Below, one piece after another: positions 46,200-55,344 of a stretch of 64,000 nt of DNA (positions within the stretch are counted from its first letter, which is position 1; every line of letters begins with the position of its first letter). The stretch is from CAJXZP01 sp041563475 (GTDB lineage Bacteria; Bacteroidota; Bacteroidia; Flavobacteriales_G; Salibacteraceae): NCBI GenBank assembly GCA_041563475.1, contig JBFFMY010000003.1:45194-109193 (forward strand), in the 5' to 3' direction. The notes beneath the pieces are model-generated. The model was not told the DNA's origin, searched no databases, and saw only the letters and a program-made list of their open reading frames with translations. Both the position numbers and the translations under genes were made by a program.

Positions 46200-49100
46200 A
46201 TGATGAAATCAATACTCCTATCTTTTTTGATGACTTTTTTATGGATCTCAATTGCCTTTGCTCAACCAGCAAACGATAGTATCGTAAATGCGATTGATGT
46301 TTCGAGTATTATTAACTCCTGTTCTAGTGATGCTGCATACACTACGGTTAACGCAACTTCCGATACAACTTTAGGCTCTTGCTCTAACGGTTCAGGGTAT
46401 AATGTGTGGTTCAAATTTGAAGCTACAGCAGCCACAATGAGCGTATTGGTTGACATTGGTGGATCGAAAGGCACCATGTTAAGAACTAATGCTTCCATTT
46501 TTGAAGCAAATGGGGTTAATGAGGTTGCATGTAATCGATACGTAAATAACGGAGACAATGTATATGTTGAAGCTACTAATTTGACTGTTGGCGATACATT
46601 TTATATTTCAGTGGATAATAATTATTCTGGATATCGCGGAACATTTACTTTATGTTTAAATACTTCTTTAACTAATGATTATTTAGAAGGCGCTACCGAT
46701 GTTTCTTCATTTATAGGATCCTGCTCATCAGATGCAGCTTACACCACTATTGGTGCAACAATGGATCAAAGTGATGGTTCTTGTTCAAATGGTTCTGGTT
46801 ACAATAGATGGTTTAAGTTCCAAGCCACAAGTCCTTTCATGAATGTGAAGGTGGATATTGGAGGTGCGCAAGGTACGATGTTGAGAACAAACGTTACTAT
46901 GTGGAAAGCTAGTGACACAACTGAAGTGGTTTGCAATCGATATGTAAGCAACAATGATGATGTGGAAATTGCGGCCACTACTCTAATCGTTGGTGATTGG
47001 TATTTTATTTCTGTTGACAATAACTACTCGGGATATAGAGGCACTTTCACTTTGTGTATAGATACCTCCGTTAGTTACGATTATTTAGAGGGGGCTATAG
47101 ATGTCTCATCTTTCATTGGCTCATGTTCACTTGACGCTGCTTATACAACCGTTGGTGCAACAATGGATCAAAGTGATGGTTCTTGTTCAGATGGCTCAGG
47201 ATATAATAGATGGTTCAAGTTTCAGGCAACAAGCCCGTTTATGAATATCAAAGTGGATATTGGTGGTACAAAAGGTACAATGTTAAGAACCAATGTAACA
47301 ATGTGGAAAGCTAGTGACACTTCTGAGGTGGTGTGTAATAGATACGTGAGTAACGGTGATGATGTAGAAATTGCTTCTACAACTTTAAATACTGGCGATT
47401 GGTATTTTATTTCTGTGGATAATAACTACTCTGGGTACAGAGGAACTTTCACCTTATGTCTGGACACCTCAGTTAGTTACGATTATTTAGAAGGAGCTCT
47501 TGATGTTTCGTCTTATATTGGCTCATGCTCTCCAAACGCTGCCTTTACAACCGTTGGTGCAACTATGGATCAAAGTGATGGTTCTTGTTCAGATGGTTCT
47601 GGATACAACAGATGGTTTAAGTTTCAAGCTACTAGTCCATTTATGAATATCAAAGTGGATATTGGCGGGACAAAAGGTACAATGTTAAGAACCAATGTAA
47701 CGATGTGGAAAGCTAGTGATACCAGTGAAGTAGTATGTAATCGATACGTAAATAATAACGATGACGTAGAAATTGCTTCTACAACTTTAAATACTGGCGA
47801 TTGGTATTTTGTTTCTGTGGATAATAATTACTCTGGGTACAGAGGAACATTTACACTTTGTTTAGATACAACTGTTAGCTACGACTATTACGAAGGCGCT
47901 AAAGATATTACCGCTTACTTGGGTTCTTGTACACCGGACGCAGCTTATACTACAGTAGGTGCGACCATGGATAAATTTCCGGGATCTTGTTCAAATGGTT
48001 CTGGATATAACAGGTGGTTCAAGTTTCAAGCGGTTTCACCAGAGCTAAATTTAAAAGTGGATATTGGCGGATCAAAAGGAACTATGCTAAGAACAAACGC
48101 AACGATTTGGCAAGCAAACGGCACCACACAAGTTGCATGTAACCGTTACGTAAACAATAACGATGATGTGGAAATTGATGTGACTTCTTTAGTGAGCGGT
48201 GATTGGTACTACATTTCTATTGACAATAATTATTCTGGGTACAGAGGAACTTTTACTCTTTGCCTTGACACCACGCCAAGCTATGATTATTACGAAGGCG
48301 CAATTGAATTAACAGATTTAAATAACTATTGTTCTCCAGATGCTTCCTACACAACTATTGGTGCAACCATGGATAAATTCCAAGGTTCATGTAATAATGG
48401 TTCCGGCTATAACCGTTGGTTTAAGTTTACGGCTATTGATTCCTCTGTTACATACACTATTAAAAGAGGTGGTGCTTTTGGGACCATTTTGAGAATCAAC
48501 ACAGCATTATGGGAAGGGGATGGTACAACTCAAGTAGCATGCGATAGATACGCTGCCAATACCGATGATGTAAGTATTACTTACCCCAATTTAACTCCAG
48601 GAAATGTGTATTATATTTCTGTGGACAACAATTATTCTGGTTACCGAGGAACATTTACAATATGTATTGATAACGTAGGTACAGAATATTATGCCATTGC
48701 TTCTGGAGACTGGAATGTTGCTTCAACTTGGTCTTTGACTAGTGGAGGTTCTACAGCACCTACAGCTCCTGGGACAGGTGATATTGTTTACATTGATGGT
48801 TATAATGTTACCGTAAGTGCGAATGACACCTGTGCAGAAGTTAACATAACCACAACTTCAGGCCCATCAATTTTAGACATTGATGGGGTTAGCTTATCAG
48901 TTATGGGGCAAGTAAATTTAACAAATTCTGGCTCAACCAATCTTGGGGTTATTTCCCTATTGACTGGGTCAAACCTAAATATAAATGACAATCTAAACAT
49001 CACAAGAAGTGGAGGATCTGGTATATTAAGTGTTACAGTAGTAAACTCCTCTTTAAGTATTAATTCAGATTTAAATTTTACTACCTCTGGAGGAACCTCC

Positions 49101-51107
49101 TCTAGTAATGGATTGCTTTTGAGTGGTGGAACAATGGTTGTTAATGGAGACATTAACATCACCCATACTTCCGGTGTTGCTACTGATATTAACTTAAACA
49201 CTACTTCAAACGCTGTTTGCTATGGTAATTTCAATATGAGCGCTACCGCTGATGACAAAATAAACTTAACATTAAACACAATTGCTGAATTTACTTTTTA
49301 CAAAGGAATTACTCAAGGGTCTCCAGAATATGGAAATATAACGAGTAATGGTAATTCAACAATCAAATTACTGGCAATACAACCAAACACCAACATTCCT
49401 ACAAATAGTTCGGTAGGGACAACAGATCAAGTAACTTATTCTAACTTAGTCTTAAGTTCCCCAAATCCTGTTACAAGTACTTTTGCAGAAAATTTAACTG
49501 TAAATAAAGACTTATTCATTTTAGGTTCAAATTATGGAATTGAAATAAACGGAAAAGTTTTATTGGTGAAAGGCAATTTGATAAATAACGGAACTGTTTC
49601 CTTAACTAATAACGGTGCTTTGGTTCAAACTAATAGCTCTAATGGAAATACAGGTACTGGGACTTATAATGTTGATCGTTTAGGAGGTAAAACTGGACTT
49701 CTTCAATACAACATTTGGTCTTCTCCCGTAATGAATCAAAACATTGGCACGGCAGGAACTGCTGGTGCTTTCACAGGCTCAAATGCATGTGACATCTTTA
49801 CTTATGAAACTCCAACTAGTGCATGGTTACATGACTATACTGCTGGTTCCACTGCCGTATGCGCGGGTAATAGTGTTACTTTTAGTGCAGCTGCTGTAAT
49901 TCCTGGCGCAGATGGTTTAATGGATTCTGGTAGAGGGTATTTTGTTACTGGTGATGGTAGTAGTACTACAAGAACATTTACTGGTACAGTTCACAATGGG
50001 GACTTAAGTTATTCTCTTGTTTCAGGAACAGATGATGCAAATCTTATGGGTAACCCTTATCCGAGTGCATTAGATTTAGATTGGTTATGGAAATATAATG
50101 CAGATACTACTAGTAGTATTTCAGGTGGTATTTATTTCTGGGATGATCCAGTTGGAGTTATTTACGATGAAGATGATGATTATGCGACCTACAATGCAAT
50201 TGGCTTCGTAGCATCAACGAACACGGGTTCAAACGGCCCATCTCCTGACCCATACATTGCAAGTTGTCAAGGGTTTTGGGTTTACGCTACTGGTACTGGA
50301 AACCTAGATTTTAAAAATGCTATGCGTGATTCAACTGTGGATAATTCACAATTCTTCAAAGCAGAAAGTAAAGAAAACGAAGTACATAAAGCGTGGTTCA
50401 CTTCTACTACTCCAAGTGGAATTAGCAACACTATATTGATAGGTTATAACTCTGAATCAACCGATGGAAAAGATGCGTCTTATGATGCTCCAAAACTATC
50501 TGGAAACGACCACATCAAATTTGCTTCAATGATTGATACTGAAGAGTTCATCATTCAGGGAATTTCAGCAATTGCGATTGGAGACTCAAAAGTGATTCCG
50601 TTGGTTTTATTTACAGATGAAACGGGTAATCATACTTTTTCTGAAATTAGAAGAGAAAATTTATCTACTGCTATAGTTATTTATATCCGCGATTTAGAAA
50701 CTGGAACAACACATAATTTAGCTTCGGGTAATTATGAGGTTGCATTGGCTGGTAATATAACTTACACCAATAGATTTGAGTTGGTATTTGTAAATACAGC
50801 TACTAAAAGTGATGATGCAACTACAAGCAATGGCAAAGATGATATTGCAACAGGAATCAATGATGTTAATCAAAACAATTTCACCTTGATTCCATCGTCA
50901 AACGGATATACTCTTATGAACGATAACGGAATTCATGGTGACATTCAAGTTGTGGATGTAACGGGTAAGATTGTTTGGGTAAAGAACAACAACAATGGCA
51001 ACAACCAAATAAACATTGATTTAAATAATGTTGTTTCTGGAATCTACTTCATCCAATTATCCAATAATGGTGAAAGAATGTACTCAAATAAAGTAGTGAA
51101 AAACTAA
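46200..51107 (+). CDS. T9SS-secreted protein with six exact 134-residue tandem repeats
   Basis: This 1635-residue protein has a signal peptide (MMKSILLSFLMTFLWISIAFAQ), six repeats of exactly 134 residues (25-828), a beta-rich region (about 830-1540) including WNVASTWSLTSGGSTAP, and a C-terminal T9SS type A domain (VNQNNFTLIPSSNG to FIQLSNNGERMYSNKVVKN). Each repeat has about four Cys (SC, CS/SC, CNRY, LCL/ICI) and ends near YFISVDNNYSGYRGTFTLC; the fold resembles bacterial pre-peptidase C-terminal (PPC-like) domains. It is probably an exposed adhesin or matrix protein; ligand unknown. The gene is monocistronic with its own terminator. Confidence 0.85.
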   Translation: MMKSILLSFLMTFLWISIAFAQPANDSIVNAIDVSSIINSCSSDAAYTTVNATSDTTLGSCSNGSGYNVWFKFEATAATMSVLVDIGGSKGTMLRTNASIFEANGVNEVACNRYVNNGDNVYVEATNLTVGDTFYISVDNNYSGYRGTFTLCLNTSLTNDYLEGATDVSSFIGSCSSDAAYTTIGATMDQSDGSCSNGSGYNRWFKFQATSPFMNVKVDIGGAQGTMLRTNVTMWKASDTTEVVCNRYVSNNDDVEIAATTLIVGDWYFISVDNNYSGYRGTFTLCIDTSVSYDYLEGAIDVSSFIGSCSLDAAYTTVGATMDQSDGSCSDGSGYNRWFKFQATSPFMNIKVDIGGTKGTMLRTNVTMWKASDTSEVVCNRYVSNGDDVEIASTTLNTGDWYFISVDNNYSGYRGTFTLCLDTSVSYDYLEGALDVSSYIGSCSPNAAFTTVGATMDQSDGSCSDGSGYNRWFKFQATSPFMNIKVDIGGTKGTMLRTNVTMWKASDTSEVVCNRYVNNNDDVEIASTTLNTGDWYFVSVDNNYSGYRGTFTLCLDTTVSYDYYEGAKDITAYLGSCTPDAAYTTVGATMDKFPGSCSNGSGYNRWFKFQAVSPELNLKVDIGGSKGTMLRTNATIWQANGTTQVACNRYVNNNDDVEIDVTSLVSGDWYYISIDNNYSGYRGTFTLCLDTTPSYDYYEGAIELTDLNNYCSPDASYTTIGATMDKFQGSCNNGSGYNRWFKFTAIDSSVTYTIKRGGAFGTILRINTALWEGDGTTQVACDRYAANTDDVSITYPNLTPGNVYYISVDNNYSGYRGTFTICIDNVGTEYYAIASGDWNVASTWSLTSGGSTAPTAPGTGDIVYIDGYNVTVSANDTCAEVNITTTSGPSILDIDGVSLSVMGQVNLTNSGSTNLGVISLLTGSNLNINDNLNITRSGGSGILSVTVVNSSLSINSDLNFTTSGGTSSSNGLLLSGGTMVVNGDINITHTSGVATDINLNTTSNAVCYGNFNMSATADDKINLTLNTIAEFTFYKGITQGSPEYGNITSNGNSTIKLLAIQPNTNIPTNSSVGTTDQVTYSNLVLSSPNPVTSTFAENLTVNKDLFILGSNYGIEINGKVLLVKGNLINNGTVSLTNNGALVQTNSSNGNTGTGTYNVDRLGGKTGLLQYNIWSSPVMNQNIGTAGTAGAFTGSNACDIFTYETPTSAWLHDYTAGSTAVCAGNSVTFSAAAVIPGADGLMDSGRGYFVTGDGSSTTRTFTGTVHNGDLSYSLVSGTDDANLMGNPYPSALDLDWLWKYNADTTSSISGGIYFWDDPVGVIYDEDDDYATYNAIGFVASTNTGSNGPSPDPYIASCQGFWVYATGTGNLDFKNAMRDSTVDNSQFFKAESKENEVHKAWFTSTTPSGISNTILIGYNSESTDGKDASYDAPKLSGNDHIKFASMIDTEEFIIQGISAIAIGDSKVIPLVLFTDETGNHTFSEIRRENLSTAIVIYIRDLETGTTHNLASGNYEVALAGNITYTNRFELVFVNTATKSDDATTSNGKDDIATGINDVNQNNFTLIPSSNGYTLMNDNGIHGDIQVVDVTGKIVWVKNNNNGNNQINIDLNNVVSGIYFIQLSNNGERMYSNKVVKN
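46272..48683 (+). repeat. Six tandem 402-bp coding repeats
   Basis: Units run 46272-46673, 46674-47075, 47076-47477, 47478-47879, 47880-48281 and 48282-48683, each exactly 402 bp (134 codons) with no indels. Units 3 and 4 are the most alike, unit 6 and unit 1 the most diverged. The DNA has many silent changes between units, so the copies are not fresh duplicates. Confidence 0.92.
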
Positions 51108-51132
51108 GTTTAAAAAGCACATTTTTTAAAAG

Positions 51133-51161
51133 GCGAAACTTTTCAGTTTCGCTTTTTTTTT
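51133..51161 (+). terminator. Intrinsic terminator of the repeat-protein gene
   Basis: GCGAAACT (51133-51140), a TTTC loop, AGTTTCGC (51145-51152) and a T run. It lies 25 bases after the stop and shares the GAAACT/AGTTTC core with the terminators at 33481 and 60046. Confidence 0.88.
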
Positions 51162-51351
51162 GTCCTATCCCTTAGAATAATCTTCTAAAAATAATAAACA
51201 TAAGGAATTATTTTAATCCTAATTTCAATCATTTTAAGCATAACGTTAAACGCAAAAATCAATATAATTTCATCCTATATTAGCATAATAAATCTCCAAC
51301 GGTGGCGAATTGGAGCACAAAACATTAACAACACCTGCAAAAATTATAAAG

Positions 51352-51993
51352 ATGATACGTACACAAATTGAATCATTGGAAATGTTTAAACTAGTTCATA
51401 AGATTTTTGGTTCTACGCATAAGACGGCATATAGATACACCGAAAATATTTTGGACAAATACACGGATTTATTAGAGTATAAATATCTTCATAATAGCAG
51501 TAAGAGGTTAAACCAGCTAAAAAGTAACGGCCCAATTTCATTAATTAATGGAATTCAATTGGGAGCTACCACGAGTGAGGTTAGAAAGAAATTTAAAGTT
51601 ACCCCTTATGTACAATCCATTAAATCGAATGGATTACGAAGACATATTTTATTGTATAAAATAAAATTAGGGGGACAAAAAGTGAAAATTGAAGCGCACT
51701 TTTTCAAGAACGAATTATTCTTTTGTAAAACCTCGATTTCGTATCTTAACGAATCAGAAAAACAAAATGCAATTCATCATTTTGGTGAAAAGTACAATTT
51801 GCTTGATTTAGAATTTAAAAATAAAAACATCATTGACAATTCTAATAATTGTGTGAAGTTAATTGATGGAACAGAATTTTCTATTAATTACCTTCAACTC
51901 AACAATCCATTTTTTGAAAAAATTCAACAAAAAACTGCCATAGTAGATTATAAAATTCCCTTAACCTATGGAGTAAATTTGGGAGTCCAATAA
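51352..51993 (+). CDS. Hypothetical protein, no recognised family
   Basis: This 213-residue protein (227 if an in-frame TTG at 51310 is used) has no signal peptide and no membrane helix. It has an N-terminal basic region (about 1-60) with a helical look and a C-terminal half with alternating beta-like stretches (LLYKIKLGGQKVKIEAHFFKN). Charge is basic. No motif known to me fits. It stands alone between the repeat gene's terminator and a terminator at 52008-52044, on the plus strand. ATG 51352 is favoured over TTG only on codon grounds. Confidence 0.5.
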   Translation: MIRTQIESLEMFKLVHKIFGSTHKTAYRYTENILDKYTDLLEYKYLHNSSKRLNQLKSNGPISLINGIQLGATTSEVRKKFKVTPYVQSIKSNGLRRHILLYKIKLGGQKVKIEAHFFKNELFFCKTSISYLNESEKQNAIHHFGEKYNLLDLEFKNKNIIDNSNNCVKLIDGTEFSINYLQLNNPFFEKIQQKTAIVDYKIPLTYGVNLGVQ

Positions 51994-52007
51994 ATAAATT
52001 AATATCT

Positions 52008-52044
52008 AAGAATCCCTTGAAAATTTTATTTTCAAGGGATTCTT
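52008..52044. terminator. Terminator between the orphan gene and the porin operon
   Basis: AAGAATCCCTTGAAAA (52008-52023) pairs with TTTTCAAGGGATTCTT (52029-52044), a 16-base perfect stem with a 5-base loop. Genes on both strands converge on it, so it may serve both. Confidence 0.88.
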
Positions 52045-52053
52045 ACTTTTTGG

Positions 52054-52545
52054 CTATTTCCTATTCGTTAGATCCTTTGCAATTAAAAAAACTAGAGTCC
52101 CGAATGATAAGTGCATTAGCGTACCTGAAATCATAACTACATATTTCATCCAAGTAAGTCCATACCACATCAACCACACTCCTCCAAAGGTTGTTACAGT
52201 GGAAATCAAGGGTTCAAACGCCAAGACCTTTTTAAGGCTCAAAGGATACGATGTAAGAAAGAACAAGCCCCCAAGAACCAAAAAAATTAAGGAGAAAGTA
52301 ATGACATGCCCATGAACAAGAGTCAAAATAGCCCTTTCTGATTTTTTAAATTTCATTTCTTCGGCATCCTCGTTATCTTCATTTCCCCTATACTGTTCTT
52401 CAACTTCATTAGGTGAAACTCCCGATGTTTTAGATATGTATACTACACCTGCTATGTAACCAAAAGATAACGTCACTAAAAAGATAAGTAGAAATGTTTT
52501 TATTTCTTGTGGCAGCTTTGACAAGAGTCCATTCGGTTCAATCAT
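52054..52545 (-). CDS. Four-helix membrane protein with conserved-looking histidines (possible haem protein)
   Basis: This 163-residue inner-membrane protein has four helices at about 16-37, 73-97, 107-130 and 132-156. Helix 2 carries H78 and H80 (LTLVHGHVITFSLIF) and helix 4 carries H145 (GTLMHLSFGT), candidate ligands for b-type haem. A hydrophilic acidic loop (about 45-68) separates helices 1 and 2. I recognise no named family. It overlaps the FMN-binding gene by four bases (ATGA) and is the third gene of the porin operon, so it probably takes part in the same membrane electron-transfer process. Confidence 0.6.
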   Translation of the reverse strand: MIEPNGLLSKLPQEIKTFLLIFLVTLSFGYIAGVVYISKTSGVSPNEVEEQYRGNEDNEDAEEMKFKKSERAILTLVHGHVITFSLIFLVLGGLFFLTSYPLSLKKVLAFEPLISTVTTFGGVWLMWYGLTWMKYVVMISGTLMHLSFGTLVFLIAKDLTNRK

Positions 52546-53105
52546 TTTTTTAATGTGTTAATTGCTATAGTAATATCCTTTACTCCTTTTGTAATGGCTC
52601 TATACGAAATTGTAGCCCCTGAAATACCTTGAATATCCGTATCTATTGTAATGGGAGAATTAGCCGTTTTCCCTTCGAATTGTTTTAACCATCGCTTATT
52701 CGCAATTTCTCCCCCATAATCCTCTCGATATTGTAAAATTCGAACCCCTTTAATCTGAAAATTACCATCATAATAAATGGCATAATTAAAGTAATCAAAT
52801 TTACTTCTTGATTTCGCTAGGACAACATAACCCATATTTTTCGAATTATTGAAAATCTCAAAAAGACCTTCCACTCCGTTTTTTTCTAATTCTAATTTTG
52901 TGGTATCAGCAAGCGAAGAAAAATTATGAAGCGTTAGATTTTCTTCCCCCCAAAACTCGTTCAACGAAGATTGAATTTTTTTTGAAACTGATTTTGGAAG
53001 GGATTCAACGGTTAACCACGAACCGAATACAATAATGGCAAAAGCCAGCACACTATTTATGCTGGCCATTTTAATTGCCTTTTGGATTGTTTTTTTTAAC
53101 CCCAT
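52542..53105 (-). CDS. FMN-binding-domain protein with covalent flavinylation motif
   Basis: This 187-residue protein has one N-terminal helix (SINSVLAFAIIVFGSWL) and a periplasmic domain ending in GISGATISYRAITKGVKDI, the NqrC/RnfG-type flavinylation motif (S-G-A-T; T165 from this start is the likely FMN site). In the usual D-x-x-S/T-G-A-T the Asp is replaced by Gln here (Q159). ApbE would attach the FMN; no apbE is in the window. ATG 53105 is preferred over ATG 53132, which lies within the porin gene and adds nine residues. It overlaps the downstream membrane gene by ATGA. Confidence 0.75.
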   Translation of the reverse strand: MGLKKTIQKAIKMASINSVLAFAIIVFGSWLTVESLPKSVSKKIQSSLNEFWGEENLTLHNFSSLADTTKLELEKNGVEGLFEIFNNSKNMGYVVLAKSRSKFDYFNYAIYYDGNFQIKGVRILQYREDYGGEIANKRWLKQFEGKTANSPITIDTDIQGISGATISYRAITKGVKDITIAINTLKK

Positions 53106-53119
53106 ATTTTCCCTATATC

Positions 53120-54331
53120 CTAAAACCACCATCCAATACCCATATTAAACATATTCGTGCCAATAGAGTTTTCCGATTTATTAATTAAATATTGATAATC
53201 CGCTTTTACCACAGCACCAGGTGCGATATGAAAACTTAATCCTGTAGTTAAATCTGTACGATTATACGCATCATTTTTTATACTTTCATTATATACCTTG
53301 TGCTGCGTGTCATATGTTTCATAGCGCACAAAAGCCACTAGTTTCATTTGAGTTTGTGATTTCAATAAGCGTAAAACATCATACCCAGCTTCCACATAAT
53401 ATCCCATTAAAGCGGCACCCAAATCTGTATTTCCTTTAATGTTATATGATTCTGTATTTTCGTTTTGAGAATATACAAATTGACCTCTTGCAGTAAACCC
53501 TTTAATTTGATATCGCGCATCTAGTCCAACCATTGTCATTGTAATCACCGAACTATCCATAGAGCTCATTGCTAATGCATCACTAGGATTAACACCATTT
53601 TTCAATGTGGTTTGTGATTTACCATGGTAAGCAGACAGTCCCAATTTTAAGCCCAGAATTCCGTAATAATCTAGTTTACCGGAGAAGGTCGGAGAACTAA
53701 AAACGGACTTTGCACCTTTTTGTCTGCCTTTTCTGTATCCATCCACACCTCTAAATTTAGCTTCGTCATTGGAATAACCTAAAAAGCCGTTAAACATATA
53801 CAGCTGATAGCGAAGAGCAGCAGAATTAAACTTCCCGGTAATTCCTATCCCCATTTCTCTCCACGTTGTTGGAACAATAAACCCATCCATATTTGGTCGC
53901 TCCACCCCATTGAATGTTGGCGGTTCATGGTATTCATTTACAATTCCCATGGGCACAAGCATTAAACCCGCTCGAATATTTAATTTCGAACTAATCGCAT
54001 GATTCAAAAATGCCTGTTCAACGTAAAACTCATTTACATGTTCAATTTCCATTTCAGATACAAAAGATGTTTTTTCAGAAAATTTGTATCCAAATAGAAG
54101 AATTAACCTATGCACATCCATCACGCCATTTTGTTTGACAGCACCACCAAAAGGTTGGTTATAATCCAACTGAGCGTACCCTCCAATGGTTGTTCTAGAT
54201 GTGTTAGATGTTTCGAGAATTTTTGTTGCTGAATTTATTGCTGCACCTGTATCTTGCATGGTATAGACCGTTTGGGCAGTTAAGCTAGAAGCAAGAAAAC
54301 TAATCGCAGCAAAAAGGAATATCTTTTTCAT
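53120..54331 (-). CDS. Outer-membrane porin, OprO/OprP-like
   Basis: This 403-residue protein has a signal peptide (MKKIFLFAAISFLASSLTAQ) and a beta-barrel ending in the typical C-terminal aromatic (NMGIGWWF). It contains GGYAQLDYNQPFGG, RLILLFGYKFSEKTSFVSEMEIEH and LRYQLYMFNGFLG, as in the phosphate-selective porin O/P-like group, but specificity cannot be inferred from sequence. It is the first gene of the porin-FMN protein-membrane protein operon; the next gene begins 14 bases later. A TAGATTTG element lies at 54369-54362. Confidence 0.8.
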   Translation of the reverse strand: MKKIFLFAAISFLASSLTAQTVYTMQDTGAAINSATKILETSNTSRTTIGGYAQLDYNQPFGGAVKQNGVMDVHRLILLFGYKFSEKTSFVSEMEIEHVNEFYVEQAFLNHAISSKLNIRAGLMLVPMGIVNEYHEPPTFNGVERPNMDGFIVPTTWREMGIGITGKFNSAALRYQLYMFNGFLGYSNDEAKFRGVDGYRKGRQKGAKSVFSSPTFSGKLDYYGILGLKLGLSAYHGKSQTTLKNGVNPSDALAMSSMDSSVITMTMVGLDARYQIKGFTARGQFVYSQNENTESYNIKGNTDLGAALMGYYVEAGYDVLRLLKSQTQMKLVAFVRYETYDTQHKVYNESIKNDAYNRTDLTTGLSFHIAPGAVVKADYQYLINKSENSIGTNMFNMGIGWWF

Positions 54332-54361
54332 TCTTATTTAGATTCATTATAAATAACATAA

Positions 54362-54369
54362 CAAATCTA
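54362..54369 (-). promoter_or_regulatory. TAGATTTG -7 element of the porin operon
   Basis: The minus-strand TAGATTTG fits TANNTTTG and ends 30 bases before the porin ATG. No -33 TTG is evident. Confidence 0.5.
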
Positions 54370-54416
54370 CAAGGATGAATCGTATTAAAAATACCTAAAA
54401 GTAGGTATTTTAGATC

Positions 54417-55340
54417 TTAGGTTGGTAAATGAAAAGTGAACTTTTCTTTAAATTCATTTAATTCTTGCACGAAGGGTTTGGCAATAAAATGATTTAACTC
54501 CTTGCTTCTCTCCACTATTACCTGACGCATTTGAAGGTGTTGATTTACCGTAATCATTTCCACATCTGGATAAATTTCTTGAATAGCTTCTGAAACCTCT
54601 TTAATGGATTTAGAATGGTGAACTAAATTATACGTTCCCGGTTTCACTTCAGAATCTTTGGCCAATGCACTTAATTCTTCTACCACAGATTGAATTGAAA
54701 TAAACTCTCTTTTTTGTTCTCCACTTCCAATAATTTTAATTCGATTTAAGAAATTAGCATTAAACATAAACGAGTTAACAACAGTATCCTTTCGCATACT
54801 TGGGCTGTACCCAAAAACATTCCCACATCGAATTACGTACTTTTCAATGCCCACGTTCAAACTACTAACCTGTTCTTCTCCACGCATTTTTGAAACGCCA
54901 TAATAGGTATTTGGCTGTAAGGGGGAAGAAACGGTTAACGGCTCATCACTCCAGCCATACACAGATACAGTGCTCAAATAGATCACTCTTTTAACATCGC
55001 TTTTATTTATTGCGTTCACTATTTCTGCGGTTCCCCAATGATTTATTTGTTCAAATTGTTGGGGATTTTGATCTGCATAAGGACTAGTAACACTTGCTGC
55101 TAAATGGTACACAACATCAATATTATCTAGTACCCTATCTAGTTTTCTTCCATCTAGAATGTCCCCATAGACAAAACGCATTTTTATACCGTGAAGCTTT
55201 TCATCCCTCACAAATAAGCCTAAATGACCTCGAGATAAATTGTCGTAAATAACAACTTCGGAAATTTTCGGGTTCTTTGCCAATTCAACTACTAATCCAC
55301 TGCCAATGTATCCTGCGCCACCTGTAACAAGTACTCTCAT
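54417..55340 (-). CDS. NAD-dependent epimerase/dehydratase (extended SDR)
   Basis: This 307-residue protein has the NAD-binding GGAGYIGSGLV motif at residues 7-17, DVVYHLAASVTSPYAD, and the active-site YYGVSKMRGEE (Tyr-x-x-x-Lys). It resembles UDP-sugar epimerases and related enzymes but ends with an unusual C-terminal segment (FIAKPFVQELNEFKEKF). It lies four bases after the APS reductase gene, so the two should be co-transcribed; whether it works on a sulfated or sugar substrate is unknown. Confidence 0.8.
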   Translation of the reverse strand: MRVLVTGGAGYIGSGLVVELAKNPKISEVVIYDNLSRGHLGLFVRDEKLHGIKMRFVYGDILDGRKLDRVLDNIDVVYHLAASVTSPYADQNPQQFEQINHWGTAEIVNAINKSDVKRVIYLSTVSVYGWSDEPLTVSSPLQPNTYYGVSKMRGEEQVSSLNVGIEKYVIRCGNVFGYSPSMRKDTVVNSFMFNANFLNRIKIIGSGEQKREFISIQSVVEELSALAKDSEVKPGTYNLVHHSKSIKEVSEAIQEIYPDVEMITVNQHLQMRQVIVERSKELNHFIAKPFVQELNEFKEKFTFHLPT

Positions 55341-55344
55341 TGTT

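Noticed and set aside
46272..48683. CRISPR-like or satellite DNA repeats
   Set aside because: The 402-bp units are fully coding, in frame and diverged at silent positions; there are no spacers.
51121..51309. Insertion sequence remnant between the repeat gene and orphan gene
   Set aside because: No transposase frame or terminal inverted repeats; the gap is AT-rich with one terminator.
53106..53132. Upstream ATG (53132) for the FMN-binding gene
   Set aside because: It lies inside the porin gene and adds nine non-family residues; ATG 53105 follows the porin stop and gives a normal signal-anchor start.
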